A stretch of 64,000 bases of DNA, taken from the NCBI RefSeq assembly GCF_014643175.1, contig NZ_BMJH01000001.1, positions 1,215,926 through 1,279,925 of the forward strand, written 5' to 3'. Positions 1 through 9,143 of the stretch are shown here, piece after piece. Positions within the stretch are counted from its first letter, which is position 1; the number at the start of each line of letters is the position of its first letter. Made by a program: the position numbers and the translations under genes. This DNA is from Hoyosella rhizosphaerae. Lineage in GTDB: Bacteria; Actinomycetota; Actinomycetes; Mycobacteriales; Mycobacteriaceae. The notes beneath the pieces are model-generated. The model ran no database searches. It was not told the origin of the DNA and worked only from the letters and a program-made list of their open reading frames with translations.

Positions 1-2
1 AT

Positions 3-221
3 CACCCAGCTGAAGAACCTTCAGTCGGATGGGGTTGGCACGGAGAATCACCAGTCACATTTCAGATCGTTGGCTGGGTATTCACCATCATGCTTTTCGC
101 CTACCTCATCGGCACCCACCAAGGACAGACCGAAAACCTGTGGGTCATCGGAACCGGTGTCGTAATCGCCGGTCTCTTGGTGAAATACGGTATGGACTCA
201 CGTCGCTCAAAACGCAGATAA
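3..221 (+). CDS. DUF2631 family membrane protein (3' part)
   Basis: This is the C-terminal 72 codons of a gene that begins before the window. The frame reads a hydrophilic stretch (starting HPAEEPSVGWGWHGES), then two short hydrophobic segments (around VGWVFTIMLFAYLIGTH and WVIGTGVVIAGLLVKYG) and a basic end SRRSKRR. The pattern fits the small actinobacterial DUF2631 membrane proteins such as Rv2876, which lies near rlmN and cdsA in M. tuberculosis; function is unknown. A longer overlapping reading frame starting at 29 is arginine/histidine-rich and is a shadow. Convergent with rlmN, with a terminator between. Confidence 0.7.
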   Translation, partial: HPAEEPSVGWGWHGESPVTFQIVGWVFTIMLFAYLIGTHQGQTENLWVIGTGVVIAGLLVKYGMDSRRSKRR

Positions 222-290
222 CGACTAGCTAGGTCCGCGAACCGAGTGCGCAAGACCCAGTCCTAAAGAACGAACGCACCGAAAAGAAAA

Positions 291-318
291 GCCCACCGCT
301 CTCAATGACGCGGTGGGC
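291..318. terminator. Bidirectional terminator hairpin
   Basis: A perfect 9-bp GC-rich stem (GCCCACCGC at 291-299 paired with 310-318) with a 10-nt loop. It is flanked by an A-rich run on the left (281-290) and TT on the right, so it can act on both strands. It lies between the convergent DUF2631 gene and rlmN. Confidence 0.75.
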
Positions 319-337
319 TTATCTCAATGGTCAAGAA

Positions 338-365
338 AACCTTCTGTGCTTAACCTTCTGTGCTC
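338..365. repeat. 14-nt tandem duplication at the rlmN stop
   Basis: Two consecutive copies of AACCTTCTGTGCTY (338-351 and 352-365). The second reaches into the rlmN stop codon at 364-366. It is one of several short tandem duplications seen at gene ends in this window. Confidence 0.7.
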
Positions 366-1473
366 AGCCCTCTGCGGCCAACTGGCCACAAGCAGCTGCA
401 ATCTCCTGCCCGCGCGTATCACGCACAGTACAAGGCACCCCCTGCGCCTGAACCCGGCGAACAAACTCACGCTCAGCAGGCTTCGGGCTCGCGTCCCATT
501 TGCTTCCCGGCGTTGGATTCAGCGGAATGACATTGACGTGCACAAACTGCCCCAGCGCTTTATGCAGCTTCTTACCGAGCAAATCAGCACGCCAAGGCTG
601 GTCATTAATGTCCCGAATTAGGGCGTATTCAATTGACACCCGCCGCCCAGAAGTGTCCGCGTAGTACCGGGCAGCTTGCAGCACTTCGCTCACCGACCAC
701 CGGTTGTTCACCGGAACGAGAGTGTCGCGAAGCTCATCATCGGGAGTATGCAACGACACCGCGAGAGTGACGTTCAGCTTCTCATCAGCCAGTTTGCGGA
801 TCGCAGGCGCAAGACCCACCGTAGATACAGTCACGTTGCGTTGTGACAGCCCTAAACCATTCGGTGAAGGATCAGTGATACGCCTAACCGCCGCTACCAC
901 ACGTTTGTAGTTAGCCAGCGGCTCTCCCATGCCCATGAACACCACATTCGACAACCGTCCGGGCGTTCCACCAAGTGCACCGTCACGCATTGTGGCCGCT
1001 GCCGCGCGAACCTGGTCAACGATCTCTGCCGTGGAGAGGTTACGCGTCAACCCAGCCTGACCAGTGGCACAGAAAGGGCACGCCATTCCGCAACCAGCCT
1101 GGCTGGAAATACACACAGTCGCACGATCGCGGTACCGCATCAGGACACTCTCCAAGAGAGTCCCATCGTGCGCTTTCCACAGAGTCTTCTGAGTGTCGCC
1201 ACCATCGCATTCGAGGTGACGCACAGTTTCCATCAGCGGCGGAAACAACGCCTCAGCGACAGCACTGCGTGCCGCAGCGGGAAGATCGGTCATTTGGTGA
1301 GGATCAGCATCGAGACGCCCGTAGTAGTGCCGGGCAATTTGGTCAGCCCGAAATGCTGGCAACCCAAGCTCGGCGACGGCTGCTTTGCGCTCAGCTTCAT
1401 CAAGGTCAGCAAAATGCCGAGGTGGCTTTCCTCGGCTCGGTGCGGAAAATACTAGTGGAACATTGATCGTCAT
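364..1473 (-). CDS. rlmN: 23S rRNA (A2503-C2)/tRNA (A37-C2) methyltransferase RlmN
   Basis: Radical SAM enzyme of 369 residues that methylates C2 of adenosine 2503 in 23S rRNA and of A37 in some tRNAs, in the cytoplasm. The 4Fe-4S/SAM motif [11 protein letters not shown] (CxxxCxxC) lies near residues 127-137. The family's SAM-binding stretch VVFMGMGEP follows, as does the late [10 protein letters not shown] segment containing the conserved cysteine needed for the methyl-transfer intermediate. Length is normal. The ATG at 1473 has no good Shine-Dalgarno sequence. The neighbours (DUF2631, cdsA, frr) match mycobacterial order. Confidence 0.96.
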   Translation of the reverse strand: MTINVPLVFSAPSRGKPPRHFADLDEAERKAAVAELGLPAFRADQIARHYYGRLDADPHQMTDLPAAARSAVAEALFPPLMETVRHLECDGGDTQKTLWKAHDGTLLESVLMRYRDRATVCISSQAGCGMACPFCATGQAGLTRNLSTAEIVDQVRAAAATMRDGALGGTPGRLSNVVFMGMGEPLANYKRVVAAVRRITDPSPNGLGLSQRNVTVSTVGLAPAIRKLADEKLNVTLAVSLHTPDDELRDTLVPVNNRWSVSEVLQAARYYADTSGRRVSIEYALIRDINDQPWRADLLGKKLHKALGQFVHVNVIPLNPTPGSKWDASPKPAEREFVRRVQAQGVPCTVRDTRGQEIAAACGQLAAEG

Positions 1474-1550
1474 GATTTTTCTAGTGTCCCACGGATCACG
1501 TGTGAAGGAGAATCCGTGCGCGCAACACCAAAATCAGCGATGATCAAGTT

Positions 1551-2024
1551 ATGTCTCCCAAATCATCAGACCCGTCGCCAAGCGGCCCAGAAAAAATACC
1601 CGTCTCATCCGATACTGGGTCACAGATCCCACTGTCAGATTCGCCCGCGACAGGCTCACCAGTGACAGGATCGGCACCCCAACCTGCGCCGTCGAAGGAT
1701 GCTTCGGCGTTTGATTCCACTTCATCGGCGCCATCAAAAACCCCAACCAAGGCGAAGAAGCACGCTAAGGCTGAACTCCCCCACACTCGCGCAGGCGCAT
1801 GGTGGATGGCACTGATCATCGGCGCATTGCTCCTGATCGCCCTGCTGGTCTTCATCCTGCAGAACCTCGAAACTCAAACCATATTTGTGCTGTTCTGGGA
1901 ATGGGAAATGCCACTAGGCGTCGCCCTACTTGGTGCGGCAATCCTCGGGGTGCTGCTCACGGCAACCATCGGTGGAGTTCGAATCATGCAATTGCGTCGC
2001 CAAGCACGAAAAGGGCTCCGGTAG
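1551..2024 (+). CDS. LapA-domain (DUF1049) membrane protein
   Basis: A 157-residue protein. Residues 1-75 are a Pro/Ser/Thr-rich, low-complexity and probably disordered cytoplasmic head. Two transmembrane helices follow (about 83-105, MALIIGALLLIALLVF, and about 117-140), then a short basic tail (RRQARKGLR). Between the helices, the segment NLETQTIFVLFWEWEMPLGV is typical of the LapA/DUF1049 domain. Family members are small envelope proteins; in actinobacteria the role is not known. The start at 1551 is the only ATG before the upstream in-frame stop and has a weak ribosome-binding site. It is followed by a strong terminator. Confidence 0.8.
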   Translation: MSPKSSDPSPSGPEKIPVSSDTGSQIPLSDSPATGSPVTGSAPQPAPSKDASAFDSTSSAPSKTPTKAKKHAKAELPHTRAGAWWMALIIGALLLIALLVFILQNLETQTIFVLFWEWEMPLGVALLGAAILGVLLTATIGGVRIMQLRRQARKGLR

Positions 2025-2040
2025 ACACACCGGTTCTGAC

Positions 2041-2781
2041 CTAGCGCTGGTCCACCCCCGCACGATGGGGGTGGACCAGCGTTTTTTGAATGGTGTGGAT
2101 CCGATAACGAACCGAAAGGCTCAGACCTACAGTTTCACGCTCCGCCCGCAACGCCACGCGAGGGCTGAACTCAATCCCGATGACCTCGTTAAGGTCCTGA
2201 CGGGTGTTAAAACGCCACGTAGTGTCGACCCGCCGTAACGAGAACCCCTGCTCGGCGAAGAAGGCCTCGACAGCACCGGGATTGTAGTGCGGGAGATCCT
2301 CACGCATCCATTGCCCGTATGGATGGGCTGTGGCATCAAGGTCCACGATCACAAGAATCCCGTTGCTTCTGAGAACGCGTAGGGCTTCGTTGATCCCAGG
2401 TTCACAGCCACGCCCAAAAAAGTATGCGGTACGCGCATGCACCACATCGACTGAGTTGCTGGCAAGCGGAAGCTTGTCCGCACGTCCTTCGAGCACCGAG
2501 ACGTGGCTGAGGTGCTTCACCCGTTGCTGGGCGAGACTTACCAGCGGTGGATGCGGTTCGACCCCGATGACCGACGATGCGGCTTCCGCAAAGACAGGAA
2601 GATGATAACCAGATCCGCAACCGACATCGACGACCACACGTCCCGACCACGGCGTGATCTCTCGCAACGCAGCAAAAATTGCGCCGTCGACATCTTGAGC
2701 CCGATTTTCTACTTCATAAAGTTCAGGCCAGTGCCAAATGTTTGGGCTAGCAATAACAGTTCTGCCGCGTCGACGAAGCAC
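2041..2781 (-). CDS. Class I SAM-dependent methyltransferase
   Basis: A 246-residue protein with a Methyltransferase_11-type Rossmann fold. Motif I is VVVDVGCGSGYHLP near residues 49-62, an acidic motif II is GVEPH near 73-77, and DVVHARTAYFF follows near 112-122. The substrate is unknown; such enzymes modify small molecules, lipids or quinones. The GTG start at 2781 is 19 nt after the cdsA stop, so it is probably the last gene of the frr-cdsA direction. The final 12 or so residues (HPHRAGVDQR) are encoded by the terminator hairpin of the opposite gene, so the natural C-terminus may have been extended by that hairpin. Confidence 0.8.
   Translation of the reverse strand: MLRRRGRTVIASPNIWHWPELYEVENRAQDVDGAIFAALREITPWSGRVVVDVGCGSGYHLPVFAEAASSVIGVEPHPPLVSLAQQRVKHLSHVSVLEGRADKLPLASNSVDVVHARTAYFFGRGCEPGINEALRVLRSNGILVIVDLDATAHPYGQWMREDLPHYNPGAVEAFFAEQGFSLRRVDTTWRFNTRQDLNEVIGIEFSPRVALRAERETVGLSLSVRYRIHTIQKTLVHPHRAGVDQR
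2045..2087 (+). terminator. Strong rho-independent terminator
   Basis: A perfect 15-bp stem (2045-2059 with 2067-2081) with a 7-nt loop, followed by six T on the plus strand (2082-2087). It ends transcription of the LapA-domain gene. It also lies entirely inside the last codons of the minus-strand methyltransferase gene, where it has no T-run. Confidence 0.92.
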
Positions 2782-2800
2782 GCTAATCAGCGTTCCACAC

Positions 2801-3712
2801 CTACACAGTCATGGGGTAGCCGAGAAGCATGACCAGGACCCATACGACAACCGCTGCAATCACCAGGGAGTCAAGGCGGTCCATCAGCCCGCCGTGGCCC
2901 GGCAGGAGCGTTCCCATGTCTTTGATGCCCAGGTCACGCTTAAACTGCGATTCAATGAGATCGCCGAGCGTACCGAAGGTAACCAACGCTGCACCAACAG
3001 CCACGCCAAGAAGCGGCGATTCCCCAAGGATCAACCACACCGTAAGAACGCTGCCGATAATGCCAGCGACCAGGGAGCCAGCAAACCCTTCCCACGACTT
3101 CTTGGGACTGATTTGCGGCACCATCGGATGCTTCCCAAACAGAACCCCAGCGGTGTACCCACCGACGTCGGAGCAGATCACACCAATCATCAGTACCCAG
3201 ATCGGTCCGGCGCCCGCTTCCGTCAGAACCAGAAGCGCGCCAATACTGGTAAACAAGATGACCCACGTCGCCACAAACAATGTGATCGCCACGTCACGGA
3301 CAAAATTCTCCGGTTTCCCAGCGAGCCCGTTTCGGAGCAAGCACCACATCATGCACGCGACGCTTGTAACCGCAAAACCTGTGAATACACCTGTGACGCC
3401 ATACGGCAACGCAGCCAAGACTGTTAACGGGCCACCCACCACCATGGGGACCAGCGGCAAGAAGATGCCTTGCTGGCGCAACCGTTTGAACAGTTCCCAG
3501 ATCGCGAGACCAACAGCAATTGCGACGATCGCAACCCAGCCTCGCGGTTCGAGGAGGAGTACGGCGACGAGGACAGCGCCTAGAGCTACGCCAACGCCGA
3601 TAGCGGCCGGTAGATTTCGGCCAGCTCGTGATTTCTTCTCTGGTGGCACCACTGCATCTGGTGCTGCGGCACCGCCTGTCGGCTGGTGTGACTCATAGCT
3701 GTCGGCCACCAC
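2801..3712 (-). CDS. cdsA: Phosphatidate cytidylyltransferase CdsA
   Basis: A 303-residue integral membrane enzyme that makes CDP-diacylglycerol from phosphatidate and CTP, the precursor of phosphatidylinositol, phosphatidylglycerol and cardiolipin. After a hydrophilic head of about 30 residues there are several transmembrane helices. The CDP-DAG synthase signature is clear near the C-terminus: SxFKRDLGIKDMG followed by LPGHGGLMDRLDS; KKSWEG in the middle is also conserved. The GTG start at 3712 has a strong GAGGGGAG ribosome-binding site. It follows frr, as in mycobacteria. Confidence 0.96.
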   Translation of the reverse strand: MVADSYESHQPTGGAAAPDAVVPPEKKSRAGRNLPAAIGVGVALGAVLVAVLLLEPRGWVAIVAIAVGLAIWELFKRLRQQGIFLPLVPMVVGGPLTVLAALPYGVTGVFTGFAVTSVACMMWCLLRNGLAGKPENFVRDVAITLFVATWVILFTSIGALLVLTEAGAGPIWVLMIGVICSDVGGYTAGVLFGKHPMVPQISPKKSWEGFAGSLVAGIIGSVLTVWLILGESPLLGVAVGAALVTFGTLGDLIESQFKRDLGIKDMGTLLPGHGGLMDRLDSLVIAAVVVWVLVMLLGYPMTV

Positions 3713-3765
3713 GACTCCCCTCGCACATGCCTGAAATTGAACTGTTCATTACCTAGAAGTTGAGG

Positions 3766-4323
3766 CTAGACCTCCATCAGCTCTGATTCCTTGTGTTTCA
3801 CCAATTCATCGATCTGGCTGACGTACTTCGCTGTCGTCTTATCCATTTCCTTTTCGGCGCGAGAAACTTCATCTTCGCCGGCTTCACCATCTTTTTGGAT
3901 GCGAGACAGTTCATCCATTGCTTTACGACGGATATTCCGCAATGCAACTTTGGCGTCCTCACCTTTGGTGCGAGCCTGCTTCGAAAGGTCGCGTCGACGC
4001 TCCTCAGTGAGTTGAGGAATGGCAACGCGAATAATGTTGCCGTCATTCATCGGGTTTAGACCAAGGTCGGAGTTGCGAATTGCAGTCTCAATGTTCTGCA
4101 GCTGAGACGCTTCGTACGGCTTAATGACGACAAGGCGAGCCTCAGCAACATTGATCGATGAAAGTTGCGTAATAGGCGTGTACGTGCCGTAGTAGTCAAT
4201 TCCCACTTTTGAGAACATCGCGGGGTTCGCGCGCCCGGTCCGAATAGAACCGAGTTCGTCTTTCGCGACAGCCACGGCTTTTTCCATTTTTTCTTCAGCG
4301 TCGAAGATTGCTTCATCAATCAC
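3766..4323 (-). CDS. frr: Ribosome recycling factor
   Basis: A 185-residue cytoplasmic protein that, with EF-G, splits post-termination ribosomes. Family motifs are the N-terminal [21 protein letters not shown], the central loop [11 protein letters not shown] and the long C-terminal helices (LTEERRRDL...KVALRNIRR). Length is exactly typical. A GAGGTG ribosome-binding site precedes ATG 4323. It lies 35 nt after pyrH, forming the conserved pyrH-frr-cdsA unit. Confidence 0.98.
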   Translation of the reverse strand: MIDEAIFDAEEKMEKAVAVAKDELGSIRTGRANPAMFSKVGIDYYGTYTPITQLSSINVAEARLVVIKPYEASQLQNIETAIRNSDLGLNPMNDGNIIRVAIPQLTEERRRDLSKQARTKGEDAKVALRNIRRKAMDELSRIQKDGEAGEDEVSRAEKEMDKTTAKYVSQIDELVKHKESELMEV

Positions 4324-4358
4324 GGCACACCTCTTCTAGTTGCACTGTCTGGTGTTTT

Positions 4359-5090
4359 TCAGGGTCTAACAAGTGTTCCGACGTTTTCTCCCGCAACAGC
4401 CCGGGCGATGTTGCCATGGCTTAGGAGGTTAAACACAATGATCGGCATATCGTTGTCCATGCACAGACTAAATGCTGTTGCGTCGGCAACCTTGAGGCCT
4501 TTTTCGAGTGCCTCGCGATGGGTAATTTCGTCGAACATCGTCGCGGTCTTATCAACCTTGGGATCGGCCGTGTAGACACCGTCAACGGCTTTCGCCATTA
4601 GTACGACCTCTGCACCGATTTCAAGTGCCCGCTGAGCAGCAGTGGTGTCAGTGGAGAAGTACGGCATCCCCATTCCGGCTCCAAAGATGACCACTCGCCC
4701 TTTTTCGAGGTGGCGAATGGCGCGCAGTGGAATGTACGGTTCCGCGACTTGCCCCATTGTGATCGCCGTCTGAACGCGTGTGTCTACGCCCTGCTGCTGG
4801 AGAAAGTCCTGGAGGGCAAGGCAGTTCATGACGGTGCCGAGCATTCCCATGTAGTCGGCACGGGACCGGTCAAGTCCACGCTGTTGTAGTTCAGCCCCGC
4901 GGAAAAAGTTCCCGCCACCGATGACGATGGCGACTTGCACGCCGGATTTAACGACTTCAGCGACTTGCTCCGCCACCATGAGGACAACATCAGGGTCGAC
5001 GCCAATCTTGCCGCCGCCGAACATTTCTCCACCAAGTTTGATGAGTACTCGTTTGTAAGGGTGTCGTTCTACGAGTCTGTCGTCGGCCAT
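4359..5090 (-). CDS. pyrH: UMP kinase PyrH
   Basis: Phosphorylates UMP to UDP in pyrimidine nucleotide synthesis; an amino-acid-kinase-fold homohexamer. Seen are the N-terminal phosphate-binding [23 protein letters not shown], the [11 protein letters not shown] segment and the [17 protein letters not shown] stretches typical of bacterial UMP kinases. I place the start at 5090 ([10 protein letters not shown], 243 residues) because GAGGAGA lies just upstream; an in-frame ATG at 5162 would add 24 residues but has no ribosome-binding site. It is followed closely by frr. Confidence 0.95.
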   Translation of the reverse strand: MADDRLVERHPYKRVLIKLGGEMFGGGKIGVDPDVVLMVAEQVAEVVKSGVQVAIVIGGGNFFRGAELQQRGLDRSRADYMGMLGTVMNCLALQDFLQQQGVDTRVQTAITMGQVAEPYIPLRAIRHLEKGRVVIFGAGMGMPYFSTDTTAAQRALEIGAEVVLMAKAVDGVYTADPKVDKTATMFDEITHREALEKGLKVADATAFSLCMDNDMPIIVFNLLSHGNIARAVAGENVGTLVRP

Positions 5091-5165
5091 GCCTCTCCTC
5101 GTCGTCGCTGAAGATGTGTCGTCACTGAAATCGTCCCTGAAGGTATTCGTCCCCGTATACACGAG

Positions 5166-5207
5166 TGCGGGGCTACCTCGTGGTGGTGTCCACGCGGTAA
5201 CCCCGCA
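5166..5207. terminator. Possible hairpin downstream of tsf
   Basis: TGCGGGG-C-TACC at 5166-5177 pairs with GGTA-A-CCCCGCA at 5196-5207, an interrupted 12-position stem with an 18-nt loop. It lies between tsf and the pyrH start. The T-rich flank is on the plus side, so it is not a canonical terminator for the minus-strand genes; it could be a weak terminator of rpsB-tsf or a pyrH leader element. Confidence 0.4.
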
Positions 5208-5251
5208 TATTTTGCCTCATTGCGCGTGTGCGTGTCGTTGAGACTGTCCGG

Positions 5252-6076
5252 TTAGGACTGGCCTACCTCGAAGCGCACGAAGTTGGTGATGGTGGCGCCA
5301 GCTTCGTCGAGAAGAGCCTTGATCGTCTTCTTCGAGTCTTTCACAAAAGCCTGCTCTGTGAGGACGACATCCTTGAAGAACCCGTTTACGCGGCCTTCAA
5401 CGATCTTAACGAGAGCCTGTTCAGGCTTGCCTTCTTCGCGGGCAGTTTGCTCAGCGATACGACGCTCGTTGTCAACAACCTCGGCGGGAACATCATCACG
5501 TGAGACGTACTTAGCCTTAAGTGCTGCTACCTGCATTGCTGCTTCACGAGCTGCTTCTGCTGCTGCTTCGCCTTCGCCCGTGTATTCCACGATGACGCCG
5601 ACGCCTGGAGGTAGGTCGCCGCTACGCTTGTGCAAGTAGGTGGCAACCTGGCCGTCGAACGAAGCAACGCGACGAAGTTCAATCTTCTCGCCAATACGTG
5701 CTGCAAGCTCCTGCACAGCGGCATCAACGGTACGACCGTTGGTTTCGAGTGCCTTCAGTGCTTCAAGGTCAGCAGGCTTCGCTGCAGCAGCTGCTGAGAC
5801 GATCTCTTCAGCAACGGCTTGGAAGTCAGCGTTCTTGGCGACGAAGTCAGTTTCGCTGTTCAGTTCGATCATGACCCCGCCAGATGCGGCGATTAGGCCT
5901 TCAGCCGTCGAACGCTCTGCGCGCTTGCCGACATCCTTGGCACCCTTGATGCGCAGGAGTTCGACAGCCTTATCAAAGTCGCCATCGGTTTCGGTTAGGG
6001 CTTTCTTGCAATCCATCATTCCGGAGCCGGTGAGCTCACGAAGCCGCTTGACGTCGGCCGCGGTGAAATTCGCCAT
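5252..6076 (-). CDS. tsf: Elongation factor Ts
   Basis: A 274-residue guanine-nucleotide exchange factor for EF-Tu. The N-terminal UBA-like module and signature [18 protein letters not shown] are at residues 11-30; the core begins at [13 protein letters not shown] (about 73-85), which contacts EF-Tu, and a second core subdomain follows. Length matches actinobacterial EF-Ts. It is downstream of rpsB with a hairpin between, as is universal. GAGGAGG lies ahead of ATG 6076. Confidence 0.98.
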   Translation of the reverse strand: MANFTAADVKRLRELTGSGMMDCKKALTETDGDFDKAVELLRIKGAKDVGKRAERSTAEGLIAASGGVMIELNSETDFVAKNADFQAVAEEIVSAAAAAKPADLEALKALETNGRTVDAAVQELAARIGEKIELRRVASFDGQVATYLHKRSGDLPPGVGVIVEYTGEGEAAAEAAREAAMQVAALKAKYVSRDDVPAEVVDNERRIAEQTAREEGKPEQALVKIVEGRVNGFFKDVVLTEQAFVKDSKKTIKALLDEAGATITNFVRFEVGQS

Positions 6077-6143
6077 GAGTGGCGAGCCTCCTCTAGTGCA
6101 GTGAAAGTGTGTGACTAGTGGTATTTGAAGACTGTGAACGAAA

Positions 6144-6173
6144 GCCAGCCCCGGGCGTTAACTCGGGGCTGGC
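6144..6173 (-). terminator. rpsB-tsf intergenic hairpin (attenuator or terminator)
   Basis: A perfect 10-bp stem (GCCAGCCCCG 6144-6153 with CGGGGCTGGC 6164-6173) and a 10-nt loop; on the minus strand it is followed by CTTTCGTT. It begins 6 nt after the rpsB stop. Its position suggests partial termination or mRNA stabilisation that sets the S2 to EF-Ts ratio. Confidence 0.65.
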
Positions 6174-6179
6174 CGTAGA

Positions 6180-7088
6180 TCAGTTCTCTGTCGCTGCGTC
6201 CGCAGGTGCGGCGTCGGCAGCCGGAGCTGCTTCTGCTGCATCTGCTGCAGGTGCTTCAGCAGCTTCTGTTGCAGGCGCTTCAGCTACAGGTGCTTCTGCT
6301 GCTGCTTCCTCAGTTGAGGGAGAAGCAGACTCGAGGAGTTCCTTTTCCCAGTCGGCGAGTGGCTCGCCGTCGGCCTTGGCGTCGCCGGAAGTGTTCACTC
6401 CAGCGCGAGCCTTCAAGCCTTCAGCCGCAGCTGCAGCGACCACGCGGGTCAGCAAAGCTGCGGAACGAATCGCGTCGTCGTTGCCCGGGATTGGGTAATC
6501 CACGACGTCAGGGTCGCAGTTGGTGTCCAAGATCGCCACAACAGGAATGTTGAGCTTTCGTGCTTCACCGACAGCGATGTGTTCCTTGTTGGTGTCAACG
6601 ATCCACACCGCGCTTGGAACCTTGGCCATGTCACGGATACCGCCGAGAGTGCGCTCAAGCTTGGTCTTCTCACGCGTCAGCATGAGGATTTCCTTCTTGG
6701 TGCGACCTTCGAACCCGCCGGTCTGCTCCATGTTTTCCAGTTCCTTCATGCGCTGGAGGCGCTTGTGAACTGTCTGGAAGTTGGTGAGCATGCCGCCCAG
6801 CCAGCGGTGGTTGACGTATGGCATTCCAACGCGGGTGGCTTCACCGGCAATGGATTCCTGCGCCTGCTTCTTGGTGCCGACGAAAAGAATGGTTCCACCG
6901 TGGGCAACGGTTTCTTTAACGAATTCGTATGCCTCATCAATGAAGGTCAGTGTCTGACGCAAGTCAATGATGTAGATGCCGTTCCGGTCCGTGAAGATGA
7001 AACGCTTCATCTTTGGGTTCCATCGGCGGGTTTGGTGCCCGAAGTGCACGCCGCTGTCAAGCAGCTGCCTCATTGTTACAACAGCCAT
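6180..7088 (-). CDS. rpsB: 30S ribosomal protein S2
   Basis: A 302-residue S2. The N-terminal signature [20 protein letters not shown] and the second S2 signature near [25 protein letters not shown] are intact. The core ends around residue 240; the rest is an Ala/Glu/Pro-rich tail ([17 protein letters not shown]...), as in many actinobacterial S2 proteins. It is first gene of rpsB-tsf. ATG 7088 is preceded by AAAGGAG about 33 nt away and by a small hairpin, so ribosome access may be controlled. Confidence 0.98.
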   Translation of the reverse strand: MAVVTMRQLLDSGVHFGHQTRRWNPKMKRFIFTDRNGIYIIDLRQTLTFIDEAYEFVKETVAHGGTILFVGTKKQAQESIAGEATRVGMPYVNHRWLGGMLTNFQTVHKRLQRMKELENMEQTGGFEGRTKKEILMLTREKTKLERTLGGIRDMAKVPSAVWIVDTNKEHIAVGEARKLNIPVVAILDTNCDPDVVDYPIPGNDDAIRSAALLTRVVAAAAAEGLKARAGVNTSGDAKADGEPLADWEKELLESASPSTEEAAAEAPVAEAPATEAAEAPAADAAEAAPAADAAPADAATEN

Positions 7089-7098
7089 GGCGATTAGC

Positions 7099-7119
7099 GG
7101 ACCTTAAAGTACAAGGTCC
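7099..7119 (-). promoter_or_regulatory. rpsB 5' leader hairpin
   Basis: GGACCTT (7099-7105) and AAGGTCC (7113-7119) form a perfect 7-bp stem with a 7-nt loop, 11 nt before the rpsB ATG. A purine-rich GGAG lies upstream of the hairpin rather than next to the start. It may be a site for S2 autoregulation; there is no experimental or comparative support here. Confidence 0.35.
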
Positions 7120-7503
7120 TCGCTCCTTTTCTCGTGTTCCGGTTTACGCGACTACCAGGTTGGCGCCGCCCTAGTTCTCGGCACAGCACCCCACTCGAAG
7201 TCAATCACTAGTGATCGCTGCGAGACCGGAGGTACCGGGTGTTGTCAACCTCACCGCCAGTTGCACTGACCAAGAGGAAGGCAACACGTTCGAGAACGCG
7301 AATTTTTTGGTGCACCGATAGCACACCGCTAGCGAGTGTACTCCGCAGAAGTGCAAAGTGAGAAACCAGCCTCCAACAGTCGGCACAGACTACGACGAAA
7401 GATCGCGACAGAGCCAAAACTCTGAAAGAAAGCCGAGCATCTGTGGATAGTTGAAGCAGTTTCCACAGAAACACCACACCGGTAGCGGTGACCGTAAAAA
7501 CCG
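7120..7503. other. Divergent intergenic region rpsB / M23 peptidase
   Basis: About 385 bp with no convincing gene; short open frames on the minus strand (7201-7477) look random. It must hold the rpsB-tsf promoter on the minus strand; a TTGACA lies near 7235-7240 (minus strand), but I see no matching -10. On the plus strand the AT-rich CCGTAAAAACC just before 7504 may be part of the peptidase promoter. Confidence 0.5.
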
Positions 7504-8112
7504 GTGAAGTTTAGGTCCGTGACTTTCCCCTACCGACACCGCTTGGTTCGCAGAACAGTAGCTGCATTGGGCATCGCGCTACTTCTGACAGTGACAAGTG
7601 GTGCACCCGTAGCGTCGGCCCCTACTGCTAGCGAACCTGAGTTAGCGAACCACGATGTGCTCGAATTAGCCGCACCGGAAATATCTGGCCGACACACATG
7701 GCCCCTGCACCCGAGGCCCACCATTGCAAGGCGGTTCGAACCTCCAGCCCACAGATACGGCCCAGGCCATCGGGGCGTTGACCTTAGCGCTGCAGCAGGG
7801 GCATCAGTGCACGCGTCGGCAACTGGGGTTGTCGTGTTTGCCGGGCCGGTGGGTGGCCGCCCAGTAATTTCCATCGACCACCCGGGTGGAATACGCACCA
7901 CTTACGAACCGGTCTCGCCGTTGATCAACCCCGGTGACACCGTCACCCAAGGGCAACACATCGGTGACGTGATAAGTGGCCATAACGGCTGTGCGGTGGA
8001 CGCATGTTTGCATTGGGGCGCACGTCATTCAGCCGATCGGCTTTCCTACATCGACCCGCTGATCCTCCTGGGCCTCATCGCCATCAGGTTGAAACCCCTC
8101 GGACCTGATTAA
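7504..8112 (+). CDS. Secreted M23-family peptidase-like protein
   Basis: A 202-residue exported protein similar in position to Rv2891. A basic N-terminus and hydrophobic stretch (about 16-38, ending PVASAP) make a signal peptide. The M23/LytM domain covers about 85-192: the zinc ligands H89 and D93 (HRGVD) are present, and the last block is CLHWG (168-172), where the first histidine of the usual HxH is a cysteine. The zinc-ligand histidine H170 remains. The likely substrate is peptidoglycan cross-links, but activity may be altered or lost. GTG 7504 or 7519 could be the start. It ends 3 nt from the convergent xerC stop. Confidence 0.85.
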   Translation: MKFRSVTFPYRHRLVRRTVAALGIALLLTVTSGAPVASAPTASEPELANHDVLELAAPEISGRHTWPLHPRPTIARRFEPPAHRYGPGHRGVDLSAAAGASVHASATGVVVFAGPVGGRPVISIDHPGGIRTTYEPVSPLINPGDTVTQGQHIGDVISGHNGCAVDACLHWGARHSADRLSYIDPLILLGLIAIRLKPLGPD

Positions 8113-8115
8113 GAG

Positions 8116-9087
8116 TTACGCCCGGGGGTGTGCCTGCTCGTGAACCGACCTCAACCTCGCAACCGATACATGCGTATACAACTGGGTGGTCGCAAGACTG
8201 GAATGCCCGAGGAGTTCTTGGACCACACGAAGGTCGGCTCCCCCTTCGAGCAGGTGGGTTGCGGCGGAGTGACGCAACCCGTGCGGTGCGAGATCAGGGA
8301 TTGAGTCATTAGCACCGAGAACCTCATGCACTACTGAGCGTGCTTGACGCTGATCGAGTCGACCTCCGCGCACACCGAGTAGCAGCGCATTCTGTGAATG
8401 TGCGGCGGCAAACAGTGGGCGACCATGCTCAAGCCACGCTGAAAGCGCTTTTTGCGCCGGCTTGCCGTACGGCACCACGCGTTCCTTGCGGCCTTTACCG
8501 AGTACGCGAATAACCATGTTCTTCTGATCGATGTCGTCGACGTCGAGTCCACACAATTCACCCACCCGGATACCGCACGAATACAGCAGTTCCACGATGA
8601 GCCTGTTTCGAAGCAATGCGGCATGCTCCTCGGGTGTGCGCTCGGCGTCCTCGTGCCCTTCATCTGCGATGTACCCAGACAGCGCATCGAGTATGCCCGC
8701 AGCTTGGTCTTGTCGAAGTATCGATGGAAGGGTGCGGTGTCGACGCGGCGACATCAGTCGCGCCGCTGGATCGTGGTCGATGAGGCCTTCTTTTAGCGCC
8801 CAAGCGGTGAAAGTCTTCACAGACGATGCTCGGCGCGCCAACGTGGACCGAGACAAACCTGCCGCAGCCTGGCTGGCCTGCCACGAGCGCACAACATTGA
8901 GGTTGAGGTCAGGTAGCCGCGTCGCTCCCCCGTTTGCAGCATGGGTGAGGAGTGACCGCAGATCCGCGAGGTAGGCCCGAACGGTGTGTTCTGCACGGCC
9001 CCGCTGCATCTGCAAGTATTCGGCGAACTTGTTGATCGCAATGTCGAACGCTAGCGGAAAGCCAGTGTCGTTGTGCTCTGCGGTCAT
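8116..9087 (-). CDS. xerC: Tyrosine recombinase XerC
   Basis: A 323-residue site-specific recombinase that, with XerD, resolves chromosome dimers at dif. An N-terminal SAM-like core-binding domain (about 10-100) precedes the catalytic domain, in which all active residues are visible: Arg in SCGIRVGEL, Lys in [11 protein letters not shown], HxxR in [10 protein letters not shown], His in [10 protein letters not shown] and the nucleophile Tyr in QLYTHV. It lies downstream of dprA on the same strand, as in mycobacteria. Confidence 0.93.
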   Translation of the reverse strand: MTAEHNDTGFPLAFDIAINKFAEYLQMQRGRAEHTVRAYLADLRSLLTHAANGGATRLPDLNLNVVRSWQASQAAAGLSRSTLARRASSVKTFTAWALKEGLIDHDPAARLMSPRRHRTLPSILRQDQAAGILDALSGYIADEGHEDAERTPEEHAALLRNRLIVELLYSCGIRVGELCGLDVDDIDQKNMVIRVLGKGRKERVVPYGKPAQKALSAWLEHGRPLFAAAHSQNALLLGVRGGRLDQRQARSVVHEVLGANDSIPDLAPHGLRHSAATHLLEGGADLRVVQELLGHSSLATTQLYTHVSVARLRSVHEQAHPRA

Positions 9088-9143
9088 GAGGCAAGACTGC
9101 CCGTGAACTCACATGATGTGCAACAAAATTCACCAAACGGTGA

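Noticed and set aside
2829-3698. 289-codon plus-strand frame opposite cdsA
   Set aside because: Antisense to the conserved cdsA; Thr/Pro/Arg-rich composition with no motif.
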